Source of the DNA: Limnephilus marmoratus
Lineage: Eukaryota; Arthropoda; Insecta; Trichoptera; Limnephilidae
DNA: 64,000 nt
Reading direction: 5' to 3'
Assembly: GCA_917880885.1 (NCBI GenBank)
Contig: OU862921.1
Coordinates: 558,001-622,000, forward strand
A program made the position numbers and the translations under genes. Below the pieces are notes generated by a model. It was not told the origin of the DNA, searched no databases, and saw only the letters and a list, made by a program, of their open reading frames with translations. Of the stretch, positions 31,676-42,924 are shown in pieces; position 1 is the first letter of the stretch, and each line of letters starts with the position of its first letter.

Positions 31676-32264
31676 CAAGGTGTTCGGTAGAAGAGTGAAA
31701 TAGCTTCAGTGTTGGTAATACATGTGGGTAAAATGGTACCTGCAAATTTTATACATGAAATTTATAAATTTGTAGAAACGCCTCATGCATCATTACATAT
31801 GTCTGGCAATGTTGTAGGTAGCTTGAAAACACGCTTATGGGTCCGAGCGGTTAAAATAAGAAATTAATTTAATTCATTCTAAATATTTCTTTATCTATGA
31901 TTTTGACAAGCTTGAATAGTCATAAAATCGAGCAAAGCTAACCTAATTTCATTTCGAAAACGCCGCTTACTATCATTAAAAAAAAGAATGCCCCTTTTTT
32001 TGCTGCCAAACATCAATTTACATTGCCTTAGAATACCACCGTGGGTCTTGCTGAAAAAATGTTTCTCCCAAAAATTTCACAAAAACTAATGTCAATTTTG
32101 CTATAAAATCACTCTCATTTTATATGACTGCATAATGCACTTAAATGTAGGTGATAACTTTCCAACACAAGTAAAAATTATCTTTTTTACTTGTGTTATC
32201 ATCTCTAATCACGTCCTGAAGTGTTTTCATTTAACGACTGAACACCTTGTAATTTTTATTATTT
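31676..32264. mobile_element. MITE with TACAAGGTGTTC ends
   Basis: Left end TACAAGGTGTTCGG, right end the inverse of TACAAGGTGTTCAGTCG. The duplicated TA may be the target site. The interior is non-coding and contains a perfect hairpin, AACACAAGTAAAA / TTTTACTTGTGTT, at about 32165-32198. Confidence 0.6.
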
Positions 32265-32402
32265 ATACAATTTATAAAAAGTATATGCCATAATATAATT
32301 GTTTATTATATTGGAAGATGAAAGGTAAAGATTGTGCTTACTAGTTAATAGATGGTACCGCTAATTCTATGACTACAAAAATAGACAGATTACAAAAAAA
32401 TA

Positions 32403-32525
32403 TTAACTTTTTCCACGCGATCGTAACAACAGTTGATACGGCAAAAGCCATGCCTCACACGCGCCCGTATGAGCCCTTGTTACACTAACTTCGACTGCCG
32501 ATATCACAGCACTACTATGTCACAG
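32403..32525 (+). repeat. about 120-bp dispersed repeat, copy 1
   Basis: Nearly identical in inverse orientation to 49797-49920: AACTTTTTCCACGCGATCG, ACAACAGTTGATACGGCAAA, ATGCCTCACACGCGCCCGTA, CTTCGACTGCCGATATCACA. The second copy is inside a LINE 3' region, so this may be that LINE's 3' UTR or an independent SINE. Confidence 0.65.
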
Positions 32526-33741
32526 TATTTTTTCCCGCTCGCTAGGGTATTTGTGTAACTATCACGATGCTGACATCTTCAGGCATATTTCGAAAGTAAA
32601 ATTGTATTTCGTAAAAAACATCTATAATCAAGTGAATGTATCCTCGTACCTTTGAATGCAAAGTTCTCAATTTATTCCGCAGATGGCGCTAGTAGTTTGC
32701 GCTAGTAGTTTGCGCAGGCGCTCCATGCGATTTCGACTGACCAAATTGGACAAGCGTCGATAACATTTATTATGGAGATCGCGCGTATTCGCACACGTTT
32801 GTTTATGTTGTGAAAGTGTGATTTTGAATTTACATAAAAATTTTATTAATTTTAGAGTCATCAGAAGTTTTAGAACTTGTTTATACGAATTAATTATGAG
32901 GTACCACTTGTGTCTATTAACGCAGTGTCCTGAGTACACGCACGCGGATAAATGGCGCCGTCTTTGAGATAATATGGGTACGTTTTTTACGTTTTTTGTT
33001 TTTTATAAACATCTAGGAGTGTTTACAGACGACGATTTGGTTTCAAATTGTAGATAATAATCTCATCTGTTTATATAGTATGATAAATCATGCCATAATA
33101 TGCTGTAATTTGACATAAAATTGGATGGATAGGTATTTGAAATATGACATATACATGTACCGCGTATGGGTATTGAAAAAACGGAGTAGTTCAACGCGGG
33201 GAAAAGGTTAAAATATATTCAAACAACTAATCAGATATTCACATATCGTTGAAGATTTTGCACGCACAACTGTACAAAGTAAATAATAAATATCCATTAT
33301 TATTATGTACCTATGACTTGTTTTATATTTTGATTTTAATTTTAATTTTGTTTTTGATTTTAATATTTTAAAAGTGATTGTAAATTGTGGATAAAGTGAT
33401 AGTACAAAATTGAAATCCCATCTTGTTATCATTCGCTTATTGCATATTTTAATAATGACAAAAGTACTCTTACGAAATCTGTTTTGTTAGGCAACCACTG
33501 ATAGCTCCCTTTTTCCGATATGTGAAAACTCAATAAATATTTAATCAATGTTATTTCTCTGGCCCACAAGGAGCTTAGCTTTCAGCTCTACCATGTCAAA
33601 TTCTGTCTCTCTTTGTCTTCCTTTCTAAGTAAAATAAAATAGTACGTAATGGGTCAAATTTCTAGTCTAGATTTGAATACAATCACTATTATTAAAATAC
33701 ATATTTTAAAAGTGGATTTTTTTCCTTTCCAATCTAAATTC
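32526..33741. other. intergenic stretch without clear features
   Basis: Holds a short tandem GCTAGTAGTTTGC at about 32690-32715 and AT-rich sequence with TTTTGATTTTAATTT-like runs at about 33325-33370. No gene identified. Confidence 0.45.
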
Positions 33742-34106
33742 AGAGGATTCTGCTTAATTGGTACACTGGTTTATCTGGATAGTCGGTTATTTGGGAGAAA
33801 ACCCAAGAAATAGAAACCAAATAAAAAAACTAATACTAATTTACTTTGGTGTTCTGGGACACGACTCCTTTTAATGGGGACAATTTCCCATCTGAAGTCG
33901 ATGCAAAATATGTCTCATTAAAAAAAAATCACATTGGAGGTATTACGCGCCCAGCGATGATTTATGTACCTGTAATTAGTACATAATTATTTTTCTGTAA
34001 TTAAATATTTTTTCCAAAAATTAAAGTTTAAAAACCCATTCGAAAGAACTTTTTTCATTTTTATATGAAACATGTTAGGTATGTATATAAAATAGAAAAT
34101 ATATCC

Positions 34107-34147
34107 ATAGTCCCCCTCACTAGAGGAGATCCTGTGCTGAGGGGGAC
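34107..34147. repeat. hairpin with 11-bp perfect arms
   Basis: AGTCCCCCTCA and TGAGGGGGACT are separated by about 19 bases. Sits inside the pogo-like MITE. Confidence 0.7.
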
Positions 34148-34262
34148 TATGCTTTGGATAAGTTTTCAGCGACTTCTATGGTTTAACTTCATTGTTTGGA
34201 TAAGGTTTTCCAGAAACTTCTATGACGATGTTTTAAGTATACTAGTAAGTTCATTTTCCGAT

Positions 34263-34321
34263 AGTTCCTTCAGCCAACATTTAATGTCCTTAATGAACAT
34301 TAAATGTTGGCTGAAGGAACT
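34263..34321. repeat. 25-bp perfect inverted repeat with 9-base loop
   Basis: 34263-34287 is the exact inverse of 34297-34321 (left arm begins AGTTCCTTCAGCCAACATTT), with loop 34288-34296. A transcript from either strand would form a perfect short hairpin of precursor-microRNA scale, although stem perfection and location in a MITE favour a transposon origin. Confidence 0.85.
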
Positions 34322-34859
34322 TAACTAAAATGAATATTAACTTAACTTGAATTAATGTAAAATGTACGCATATAAAAAATCTCAATAAATATATTTTTTT
34401 ACCTCCCTTAAACTCGGCTTATTTGGGTCAAAATGTTGGAGTCTCGAAGTGTCCCAATTAAGAGCAATCCACTGTATTATTATTACGTACTTCCTAAGGT
34501 AGGTTTTTGACATTCCATTAAAAATGGTAATATAAAAATTTGTACCAAAAATGTATTCTGCTTATTATTATAATCTCCATTATTATTATTTAGATTTAAG
34601 ATAATATCAACAATTGTGCAATCTTAGATTAATAGTATTAATAAATTTATTTCCTACTTGTTAGTTTCACGTCTACCATCTCACCATATGTGAAAATAGC
34701 CCCGGTTTTATGACTTTTTCAAAAGCAGGGCAGAAACTTGATAGTGGTGCCCCCTTTCGATGAATGGTGCCCCCTCTCATGAGATTGGTGATCGTCGCTT
34801 CGCTTGACGTTCGACCGCTCGGGTTTATTAGCTTTCAAAAATTATAAATCGAAATTAAA

Positions 34860-35242
34860 CATTTAATTTATAAACATCAAAAAGTTTTAAAAATGACTCA
34901 CCATAGGTACGTTTTTTCTAACTAAAATTAAAAAATTTATTAGACGAATTGTGTTATAAACATTATCGTCGCCTCACTTTTCCGTGTAAAAATATTTCAT
35001 AGAAATTTCCCAAAGTTTCATAATTGTTTTTTAAATTGCGATTCGAAACTTTTGTTACATGAAGGCATACATTTTACTTCTTTTGCGGTTAATTTTTGTA
35101 TTTGAATATAAAGCGTGATGTTTTTTCTTTCTAACACCATTTGTACCGTATTTCTCACCATGATAATAAGGGAGACACAACAATTTCTATGAGACCTACA
35201 TGAGTTGTTCCGAAAAGCGAACTAATTAGCTTGAGGGGTTAA
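34860..35242 (-). repeat. family N copy (reverse)
   Basis: Matches 1815-2175 and the inverse of 49133-49520: TTATCGTCGCCTCACTTTT, TTTGAATATAAAGCGTGATG, TTTCTAACACCATTTGTACC, TTTCTATGAGACCTACATG, GTTCCGAAAAGCG and terminal GAGGGGTTAA. Confidence 0.65.
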
Positions 35243-35794
35243 AAATTATCTATGTAATATCAAAATAACAAAATTAATCAGATATTAAATAACAAAAATA
35301 TAAATATATGTATTATTAAAACGAGGATTTCTACAACACCGCCGTTTGGTGGATATCCATACTCCTTTTTCACATATTTTTTTATGGACGTGTACAGTGC
35401 GGCCATACTATCCTAAATATTAAAAACCGAATTGAGACTGTATGACAGTTGTTTATGATAAGAATAATTCTGCACATGTTTTAATTTTTTGCATAAATTT
35501 CAGACTTTTGGTAGATGTGAAGCTAATGAGTATGTATTTCTATTTTATTAAAATTTATTAATTATCTTAAGTTTTGAATTGATTCAAATGAATAGATTCA
35601 TCTATTATAAAGTATCAGAATTCAACTCTACTGAATTAAAAATCGCTATTTTTAAACAATTTGTGTTAATGTGTTTGTTTGTTAATTCATTGTACTTTTA
35701 CAAATTACGCTTTAAACCAAAGCAGTGATAGAAAATCATTCCATTTGCAGATCGATATACTTGACTTTGCAGTCGGTGACGTCATTAGTATAAA
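35243..35794. other. AT-rich stretch without features
   Basis: No gene, repeat end or notable structure recognised. Confidence 0.45.
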
Positions 35795-35795
35795 T

Positions 35796-35890
35796 TCGAC
35801 AGCCTCTGTGGTGGAGGGGTAAGGTTCTTGACAATCCGAAGGTCGCGGTATTGAATCCTGGCATGTGCAAATAAATTTTATTTGACAAAT
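35796..35890 (+). repeat. tRNA-headed SINE
   Basis: CAGCCTCTGTGGTGGAGGGG (A-box-like) and CGGTATTGAATCCTGG (B-box-like) about 45 bp apart, ending in an AAATAAATTTTATTTG tail. Different head from the SINEs at 10085 and 13634. Confidence 0.6.
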
Positions 35891-35924
35891 TTGTGTTATT
35901 TCATAATAAATTCATATATAGTGT

Positions 35925-36180
35925 ATTTGAGGCACGTTCGAGAGCAGAAGATACTCTCAGTATCGCCATGGTGTAAGACCACAACAGACAGAATTGAAAC
36001 TTTGCTTGAAATAGCTTTAACCGTGTTTGGTGACCAGATCTGAATAGCCAGGTACATCCCCATCTTCCTCTTCCCCATTTCCTTCCCCTCCTCACTACCT
36101 TTAGCCTCACAACATACCCCAATTGGGGATGCCACAGTCTCACTGGCTCCAGACTGTGAGGAACGCTTGTGAGGTATTAT
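35925..36180 (+). repeat. LINE 3'-end-like repeat (copy 2)
   Basis: Aligns with 8255-8480 over GTGTAAGACCAC, CCGTGTTTGGTGACCAGATC, TGAATAGCCAGGTAC and CCTCACAACATACCCCAATT. Confidence 0.5.
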
Positions 36181-36182
36181 CT

Positions 36183-37108
36183 CTACATATTATGAAGTAA
36201 AGTCCCCCGCGCCGTCTGTCTGTCTGTCTGTTCACGATAAACTCGAAAACTACTGAACGGATTTTCATCCGGTTTTCACCAATAGATAGTGTTTCGTGAG
36301 GAAGGTTTAGGTATGTAATTTGTCATGGATTTGTGTAAATTGATTGAAACATAACGATAATTTTTAGAAGTGTCGGAAAAAGTCAAGCAGCCTGGTAGCT
36401 TTCATCGAAAACGCTGCCTAATCCTTTTGGGATATGACAAAATAATATATAGTGGGATATTCCTCTTTTATAGATCTACAAAAAAGTCCGCGAAGGCATA
36501 TATCTATCTTTTACGGATTGCTTACTATATCCATTCTATCTTCTTATCTTATTATTCTTATCAATTGCTGTTCGTTTATCTCGCTAAAACTAGAGAACGG
36601 CTGGGCCGATTTAGGTGATTTTGGTTTTGAAATGTTTTTCGTAGTCCAGGGAAGGTTTAAACGGTGAGATAATATGAAAAAATTGTGAGGAAAATAGTAA
36701 AAACAACAATTTCATTATCTCACATAAACAGTTCTACTGTTCTACCTACTTTAAGAAGCACAACGTAATTTAGAATTAAAATGCAAAAAAAAAAAATTCT
36801 GATTGTCATATTTGTCTTCTGTCAAACGTTACCTGTCATTCTGTTACCATTTAAAATTTTCATCATCAGTTTGTCAGAGCGTGAGAACTTTATTTACTGT
36901 TTTAATATGCCAAGGAAAAGACGAGCTGACATAGGTCGTCGAAGTCAATCTTATAATCTTTCACACCATCTCTATGTATTATAAATTAAAGTCCTCCGCG
37001 GCATCTGTCTATCTCTTCACGATAAATTCATAGACGGCGGTGGTTACAAAGGTTGGATTTTACAAAGTGTTTTATTAGACACAGCAACGCGTGACCGGGT
37101 CAGCTAGT
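36183..37108 (+). mobile_element. Helitron-like (Helentron-type) non-autonomous element
   Basis: Contains three blocks seen in insect Helitron-like repeats: GTCTGTCTGTCTGTTCACG with CTACTGAACGGATTTTCAT (36215-36280); TTGCTGTTCGTTTATCTCGC with GAGAACGGCTGGGCCGATTT (36560-36612); and a terminal CAACGCGTGACCGGGTCAGCTAGT ending at 37108. The TATTAT.AA.TAAAGTC.CCCGC block occurs at both 36187 and 36970, so two insertions may be nested. Short frames inside are not genes. Confidence 0.7.
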
Positions 37109-37904
37109 CATTAAAAAAAAAGAAAATGTGACTACTAAAAAAAATCTACAGGTTTAAAAAATGGTATAAGTATTTGTTAGTTCCTTCTTTGGCTGCCTGC
37201 AAAGTTAAGTATGTCGAGCAGTAGCATAATTTATGAAAGGGTGTTTTGTTATGATGGTTGTAGTTTTAATGCTTACTACCATTAAAACACATAAATACTT
37301 TTCAGTTTTTTCTCATATTAAGTATTTTTATTTCATTTTAAAGTACTTAAAATAGATTTTGAATAGTTTCTAGTCAATATACTTTCTTTATAGTGTTAAT
37401 AATTCTTCTTCAGAGTGTTATGTTTGTTTGTTATGTTGCCTGATTTATTTTTGTGTTATACATAGTAGTGTTACCATTAAAAAAACTATGATTTGAAAAA
37501 TTATATTTACCAAATACATTAAAACCTGTTTGCTTCTAGTCTTTGGAGATTAAATACATCTCAAAATTATAAATCTCATTTATAAATGTACTTATTTTAC
37601 AAAAATAACTAGTAATTAACTACCTGACTTCCACCACCTTCTTTTTTTTCTTTTTGGTTAATTGAAAAATGTGAAACGATTAATTTTTTCAATTAATATT
37701 AACAACTCTGTGAACAACTAAGAGTTGCATTGATCTAGAAATTCCAGCCATAAAAACGTGCAAAATTTAATAACAGAGCTCCCCATTTGCAAGCTTTTAG
37801 TGAGACTGTTAACATATTTTCTATTTTATTTGTAGTTAAGAGTATCGCCCAAGTCATTCCAAGTAAATAATTCAGTAATCAATATATAATATAAAAGAAA
37901 GTGC
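37109..37904. other. AT-rich intergenic stretch
   Basis: No gene or repeat terminus recognised. Confidence 0.45.
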
Positions 37905-38362
37905 ATACCGCTAAAACTCAGAAACGAGTCCCGGTATTATCAAGGGACTTGAGGGTGTGGTAGCCCTCTATCCCCCATCCATGAAGAAGGTTCCCGTTTT
38001 TACCTGAAGAGCGTGCTTTTGAAGATATAAGGGCTCGAAGTTTCGGCCTCTAGAAATTTCTAGAACAGTTCAGAACATTCGAGAGCATTCCACAACATTG
38101 CGGGACATTCTGGAATGTTTGGGAATAGTCTGGAATGTTCGGGAATATCTCGGAATATCCCGGATCATTGTGGAACATTCCAGAAAACACTTGAATGATG
38201 TGAAATGTTCTGAAACATTGTGGACCATTCGAAACCTTTTTTGTATGGGCGGAGGCTACCCATTGGTGGGGGTATGTAAAGCAAGATCCGTGGTGGGTTG
38301 GAATGTCAGTTCAATCTCATACTAACTCCCTGAGCAAAGCCGGATACCGGGTACCTCAGCTA
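37905..38362 (+). repeat. Helitron-like repeat carrying heat-shock-element-like array, copy 2
   Basis: Inverse of 15576-15990. Shared blocks: GGTAGCCCTCTATCCCCCAT, CATGAAGAAGGTTCCCGTTT, TACCTGAAGAGCGTGCTTTT, GAAGATATAAGGGCT, then CTCTAGAAATTTCTAGAA at 38048-38065 and a run of CATTC/GAATG pairs to 38230, TTTTTTGTATGGGCGGAGGC, and an end GCCGGATACCGGGTACCTCAGCTACT near 38362. Confidence 0.65.
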
Positions 38363-38479
38363 CTTTATCCATAAAACAAACCATGAATATTCTATAAATT
38401 AAAAAAATATATATATGTTTTGATATCTTTTACGGCATATTCCAAGGAACCCTAGAATTGTAATGAAATAAATAACAAG

Positions 38480-38838
38480 AAACTGTTTTACAAAACTTTA
38501 TTTTGATTTGCAAATAACAAAATATAATGCATTTTAATATTTATTACATTTCATGATAAAGATACTAACAGATACACTAGTCCCAGCGTGAGATCATACG
38601 TGACATTATCGTTCTAGTATATAGTACCTTTAGACGCGTGAGAAGGAAGAGGATGAACGTCAATGATATCCGTAAGAGCTCTCGCTGGGACCAGTTTACA
38701 ACAACTTGCAAGTAATTTATTACGAAAAGGTATTACAAATGAATTATTGAAAATATAGCTGTCAACAGGATGGTAAATGTTGCACTGGATTTTTGTTGAA
38801 TAAATAATATTATATGAATATATAAAATGGTTTTTCAT
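38480..38838 (-). other. unassigned - strand frame with possible 3' UTR
   Basis: A 74-codon - strand frame (38838-38614) ends KLVPARALTDIIDVHPLPSH and a stop, followed by AT-rich sequence. It has no family I recognise and no matched splice phase. Listed because it lies between the two genes and its last 30 codons look less biased than chance frames nearby. Confidence 0.15.
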
Positions 38839-39390
38839 TACACAACCTAATAAAAAACAAAAATGGTTTTAAAAAAAGTTATTAGTAAAAATACATATTA
38901 TTGGTAGTAATATAATCAGTCAATATAATTGGAAAAGAAATGCAGGTTATATTGTGATGATTTTAATTTTAAGTCAATGTTTTAACTTTCCTCAAAATTC
39001 ATTTTTCAATGGAGCGATTTTAAAGAAAATTTATGGCAAATAATTCATTGCCAGTAAGTTTTACCTACTTTCAATATCACAGTTTTATTTAGGGACAATA
39101 ATTTAAATATTCTCAAAAGTATTATTGCTTTTTAATGATTAAGTTAAATAATGTGAAAATGAATAGTTGAAAGGTACACAGAAAATCAGGTTAAATAATT
39201 AATAAATTCTTTAATGTCTTAAAAAATCTGATGGAAAACAATAATAAGTTTACCCAACTAAACATACAATAATTTTAAAAATCGATAAAGGTTCTGTTTT
39301 CTGTAAGGGTGCTGACAGCCTCAACAGCTTTAAAGGCCAGTTTACTAGGGCCGTTGTTGATTTGTAAGGCAATATATGGAAGGGGCATAC
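38839..39390. other. AT-rich stretch without features
   Basis: Nothing recognised. Confidence 0.4.
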
Positions 39391-39394
39391 TCAG

Positions 39395-39550
39395 CACCTT
39401 CAACTATGGGTACCGCTGCCTACCCACCCTCATACCCTTTTCCTCCAGGGAACTTTCTCTCCTTCCTTTCCTTAAAAAAACCTCTATACGGCATCCCCCA
39501 AAGATCACAGGTAATTTTTTTTCCTCGGGGACTCCTGTATGGAGCTAATG
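39395..39550 (+). repeat. 3' end of the 23985/62325 LINE family
   Basis: CCTTTTCCTCCAGGGAACTT, CTCTCCTTCCTTTCCTTAAA, GGCATCCCCCAAAGAT and GACTCCTGTATGGAGCTAAT follow the family's 3' terminal order. No coding content left. Confidence 0.5.
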
Positions 39551-39594
39551 TTCACACGCGGTAAAAGTGAAACCTTCAAAAACTAAAGTAGACA

Positions 39595-39765
39595 AGAGAG
39601 GGGAGACTACGAAACACCACACAAAGAGGAGACCCATTATTCTATCTCATTCTCTCTTGCAGGCTAAATCCTGTAGAAGTATGTGTTAGTCTCTTTTTAG
39701 TGTCGCTTTTTTGTTTTAGAATTCAAATCACAACGGTGCTAAATAAGTTTTCACTTCAAAAATTT
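39595..39765 (+). repeat. dispersed repeat family A, copy 3
   Basis: Same order of blocks as 27335-27490, including CTCTCTTGCAGGCTAAATCC, TTTTTAGTGTCGCTTTT and AAGTTTTCACTTCAAAA. Confidence 0.6.
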
Positions 39766-39792
39766 TCGCGTATTCATGTAATTTACTCTATT

Positions 39793-40579
39793 TAGGCTTG
39801 TTGAAAAAGTATCGATATATCGATATTTTTAATTCAATATATCGATATTTTTAGCCAATATATTTTGATCCGATATATCGAAACAAAATATCCAATATCG
39901 AAAATTGTATCAAAAACGATATTTTTTTTAAATTTATGTATAGTCACTAGAATCCAAAACCGTATAGGAACGAACGGAAAAAAGTAACTGTATTGAGTCA
40001 TGACATCTGGCGGTTGAAATTTTAACTATTAATAGCTTACAAATCTATTGTCTTTGCATTAGTATTTGTGATCACCAATACTAGCTCATGTGTGTAGGTA
40101 CATACATAGAAATGTAAGCAATTTTTCGCCATTTTTTCTAAGCCACTCCTATGTGTTGATTCCCAATTGTCTATGGTTATTGACTATACCTTGTTCCAAA
40201 CACGAAGTCCTTTTTGTCAGATTAATACGCCAATAGAATGTTACTGAGACGCATACAAACTTTGTATGCGTCTCAGTTTACATATAAGTTAGAAGACAGC
40301 TTTTTAGTTTTTGATATTTTTGTAATTATTACGTAATAAAAATGAATGGTGATAAAAATACCTTCATTTTTATTGAGATTTTTGTACATTAAAAAAAGCA
40401 AATTGTGTACAAAAATTACTATTGATAATATTGAGCTGAATACACTATTATTTTAAAAACGCAAAATCTTGAAAATTTGACCGATATATTGATATTTTTT
40501 CCTCGATATATCGACGTCGATATTGATATTTTAATAAATATCGATACATTGATACTTTTTTTCACTTTTGACATCCCTA
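39793..40579. mobile_element. hAT-type MITE with 8-bp duplication ACTCTATT and ATCGAT-rich ends
   Basis: Flanked by ACTCTATT at 39785-39792 and 40580-40587. Ends TAGGCTTGTTGAAAAAGTAT and the inverse of TAGGGATGTCAAAAGTGAAA, the TAGGG-type terminus of hAT elements. Both subterminal regions (39813-39900 and 40480-40555) are arrays of ATCGATAT/TATCGATA words. A perfect 17-bp-arm palindrome lies at 40243-40277. Confidence 0.88.
40243..40277. repeat. palindrome with 17-bp perfect arms and 1-base centre
   Basis: ACTGAGACGCATACAAA, a single C at 40260, then the exact inverse. Lies at the centre of the hAT-type MITE. Confidence 0.85.
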
Positions 40580-40587
40580 ACTCTATT

Positions 40588-41271
40588 TACTGGAGCAATC
40601 TTTCTGAAAAGTGGGCAAAGTTTCTGTTATGTCGCAAAATATTTTTACCTTCAATAAATGCAAGACCTATTTTTTATTTGTCCTCTAAATAAATCATTAA
40701 TTTCTGTATACCCTTGAAAGTTTTGTCTGAATATCAAATTCATTATTGATATCTACATATAGTTCACACTTTTGAATTCAATAAAATATATTGACTTTTG
40801 GAAAAAAATTACTACACATACTTAAAAAAAATATGACAATCTTAGCCTCCGAGCATGAATCTAGAAGGCCGGAAATAACTGCTTTAAATGAACAGCATCG
40901 TTAGTGTGTGATGATATGAAGTAATATTTTAAACAATGCGGGACTTATGAGAAGTAACGCGCAAAAAGCGTATTCCAATTATGTACATTTTATAATACAT
41001 TATTTGTACTTTAAGCATTAAATTTGGAAATCATATTCATTCAAACATGCTTTATAGTGATATTATGTAGAATTTTTGGTAAAAACCCTGTAAAATTAAA
41101 GCCAACCCATCCTAATTTAAAACTAATCAGGCTTGATAAATAAAATAATATTATAAATAAAATGTACGGGAATCGAAAAAACAAACTCTTGTGAAAACCT
41201 TAAAAGAGAATATTTGACCAATAATTCAAATAATCATGAATTGAATGAAATTGTCACTACAAATCCATCAC
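40588..41271. other. AT-rich stretch without features
   Basis: Nothing recognised. Confidence 0.4.
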
Positions 41272-41274
41272 TCA

Positions 41275-42450
41275 GGGCCGTCTGTTTCAACAGAAAATTA
41301 AATCGTGTCGAAAAGTTAAATTTTAACTGTCAGTTAAAGTAATGAGGATGTTAAATAGGACCGCGCGCTGTTTCAAGTGTATTTTTGCTAAAGTAATAGT
41401 TGTCAGTGTGGCCAGTCTAAAAAGTAGAATATTCGTCAGAATTATGTGGAAAAACGCATCGAAATATTTTTTGGTACGGCAACACCGTAAACTAAATCAG
41501 AACAACTGTCAAAATAATATGAAAATATCCGGTTGTATTTTGTGTCGCGTCATAGGATCTGACAGCTTTGTTCCAATAAAAAAGTATTTGTATGAATATT
41601 TACAAATAAATGACGACCTATTAAAATACATGTAACAGTATGAAAGTAATTTACTTTCCAGTAGTTGTGATATCTCCTTGAATTTGAAGTGTCACATATT
41701 TTACGATATCTTCAATTCAATTTATTTATGGTATCGAAAACGTTAGAAAAACATACATTTTATACCTTTTTCAAAATCCGTTGGTAAGAGTAGTAAGTAG
41801 TAGGTGTACAAAATATACTAGCGTTAATAGAGCTTATCTTTTAAAGACAGCTTTACTCGCTAAATATGTCGATATCAGAAACGATTCTGTTCAGGCCCTA
41901 CCTACTAATGTTATATTTTTGTAATGTTTATGAAAATTGATTTGAAGATCTTGTAAAACTTGCGATACATCCATTAAGCTTGACTTTTAAAAGGTAACGC
42001 TAAATATGTCGATATCAGAATTGATTCTGTTCAACAGCAAGATTTTTTCGACATGCGGTGCCGCGCTAAGAAATCGAGAGATAACCAAATTATTGACGCG
42101 GGGTCGAAATGTTTTTGGTTTTCGCTTCAAGACATATTGGACGAGGAATTCATTTTCAATCGTCACTATCATTGTCTTCTACAATATTTATCATGATTAC
42201 TGATTAGTATATTAGTAATCAATGTTGAAGCACGCAATTTCGTAGTTTATCTCGAACAGAGCTGTCAAATATTCCAATATGGCGGAGTAACTCTAGAGTA
42301 ACTATCGGTTTTCGGAAAGTAAATACAAAAGTTAAAAGTAACGTAAAACAAGCAGTCAAATTGATTGAAAAACGCATTTTGGTGAAGTTTAACTTTAGTA
42401 ACTGCTTTTTGCTATACTTTTACTTTAGCGAGCGTTGAAACAGACGGCCC
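41275..42450. mobile_element. 1.2-kb element with GGGCCGTCTGTTTCAAC ends and TCA duplication
   Basis: Starts GGGCCGTCTGTTTCAAC and ends with the exact inverse. TCA lies on both sides (41272-41274, 42451-42453). Three-base duplications and GGGCC-type ends suggest PIF/Harbinger. Internally, CGCTAAATATGTCGATATCAGAA occurs twice (as 20-base core CTAAATATGTCGATATCAGA, about 41861 and 42000). The + frame 41342-41635 has no transposase motif. Confidence 0.75.
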
Positions 42451-42574
42451 TCAGTGATTCATTCTTTAATCTGAAATTATTTTGACTCAAAATGACCATA
42501 GCAACTGATTTAATTTTGGTGCTAACTTGTCCTGGTTTATTGATTAATTTTACCCTACTCCAAAAAACTGTAAG

Positions 42575-42900
42575 ATGTCATTGCCTTGCGTTGCCACTTA
42601 AATAAATAAGTTGTTTCTCCCTGCGTGTCCTTTCCCATTCCTCCCTGTTCTCCTTCTGCCTCCCCTCCCCCCCTTCCGGATTTCCCACCCCCTCCTGAAT
42701 TCCCCTCCTTCGCCCTCCTGCCCTCCCTGATGCTAAACTATACTATATATCAATTTTTTCAAAGAATTTGTGTATTTCAATTTGTGTACAAATTTCATAA
42801 CACCAGAGCCCACTATTATACATAGAAAATATTGCAGGCGTGCGCACATCAGATCCCCAAAGTTTCATTGCAATCGGATGAACGGTTTAGGAATACATAA
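42575..42900 (-). repeat. GA-rich Helitron-like dispersed repeat, reverse copy
   Basis: Inverse of the 3050/46825 family: GTTGTTTCTCCCTGCGTGTC, C-rich tract, CATAACACCAGAGCCCACTA and GTTTCATTGCAATCGGATGA. Confidence 0.55.
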
Positions 42901-42924
42901 GAGACAAACAAAGAAACTTTCATT

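Larger units (their letters stand above)
33742..34471. mobile_element. pogo/Tigger-like MITE with internal perfect hairpins
   Basis: Left end CAGAGGATTCTGCTTAATTG, right end the inverse of CAGTGGATTGCTCTTAATTG. CAGTGGA-type ends are usual for pogo/Tigger elements. The right flank is TA, the left is not clean. The interior carries two hairpins (34107-34147 and 34263-34321). Confidence 0.6.

Noticed and set aside
36370..36984. Overlapping short + frames with hydrophobic stretches
   Set aside because: They lie inside the Helitron-like element and change frame at its repeat blocks; no conserved protein.
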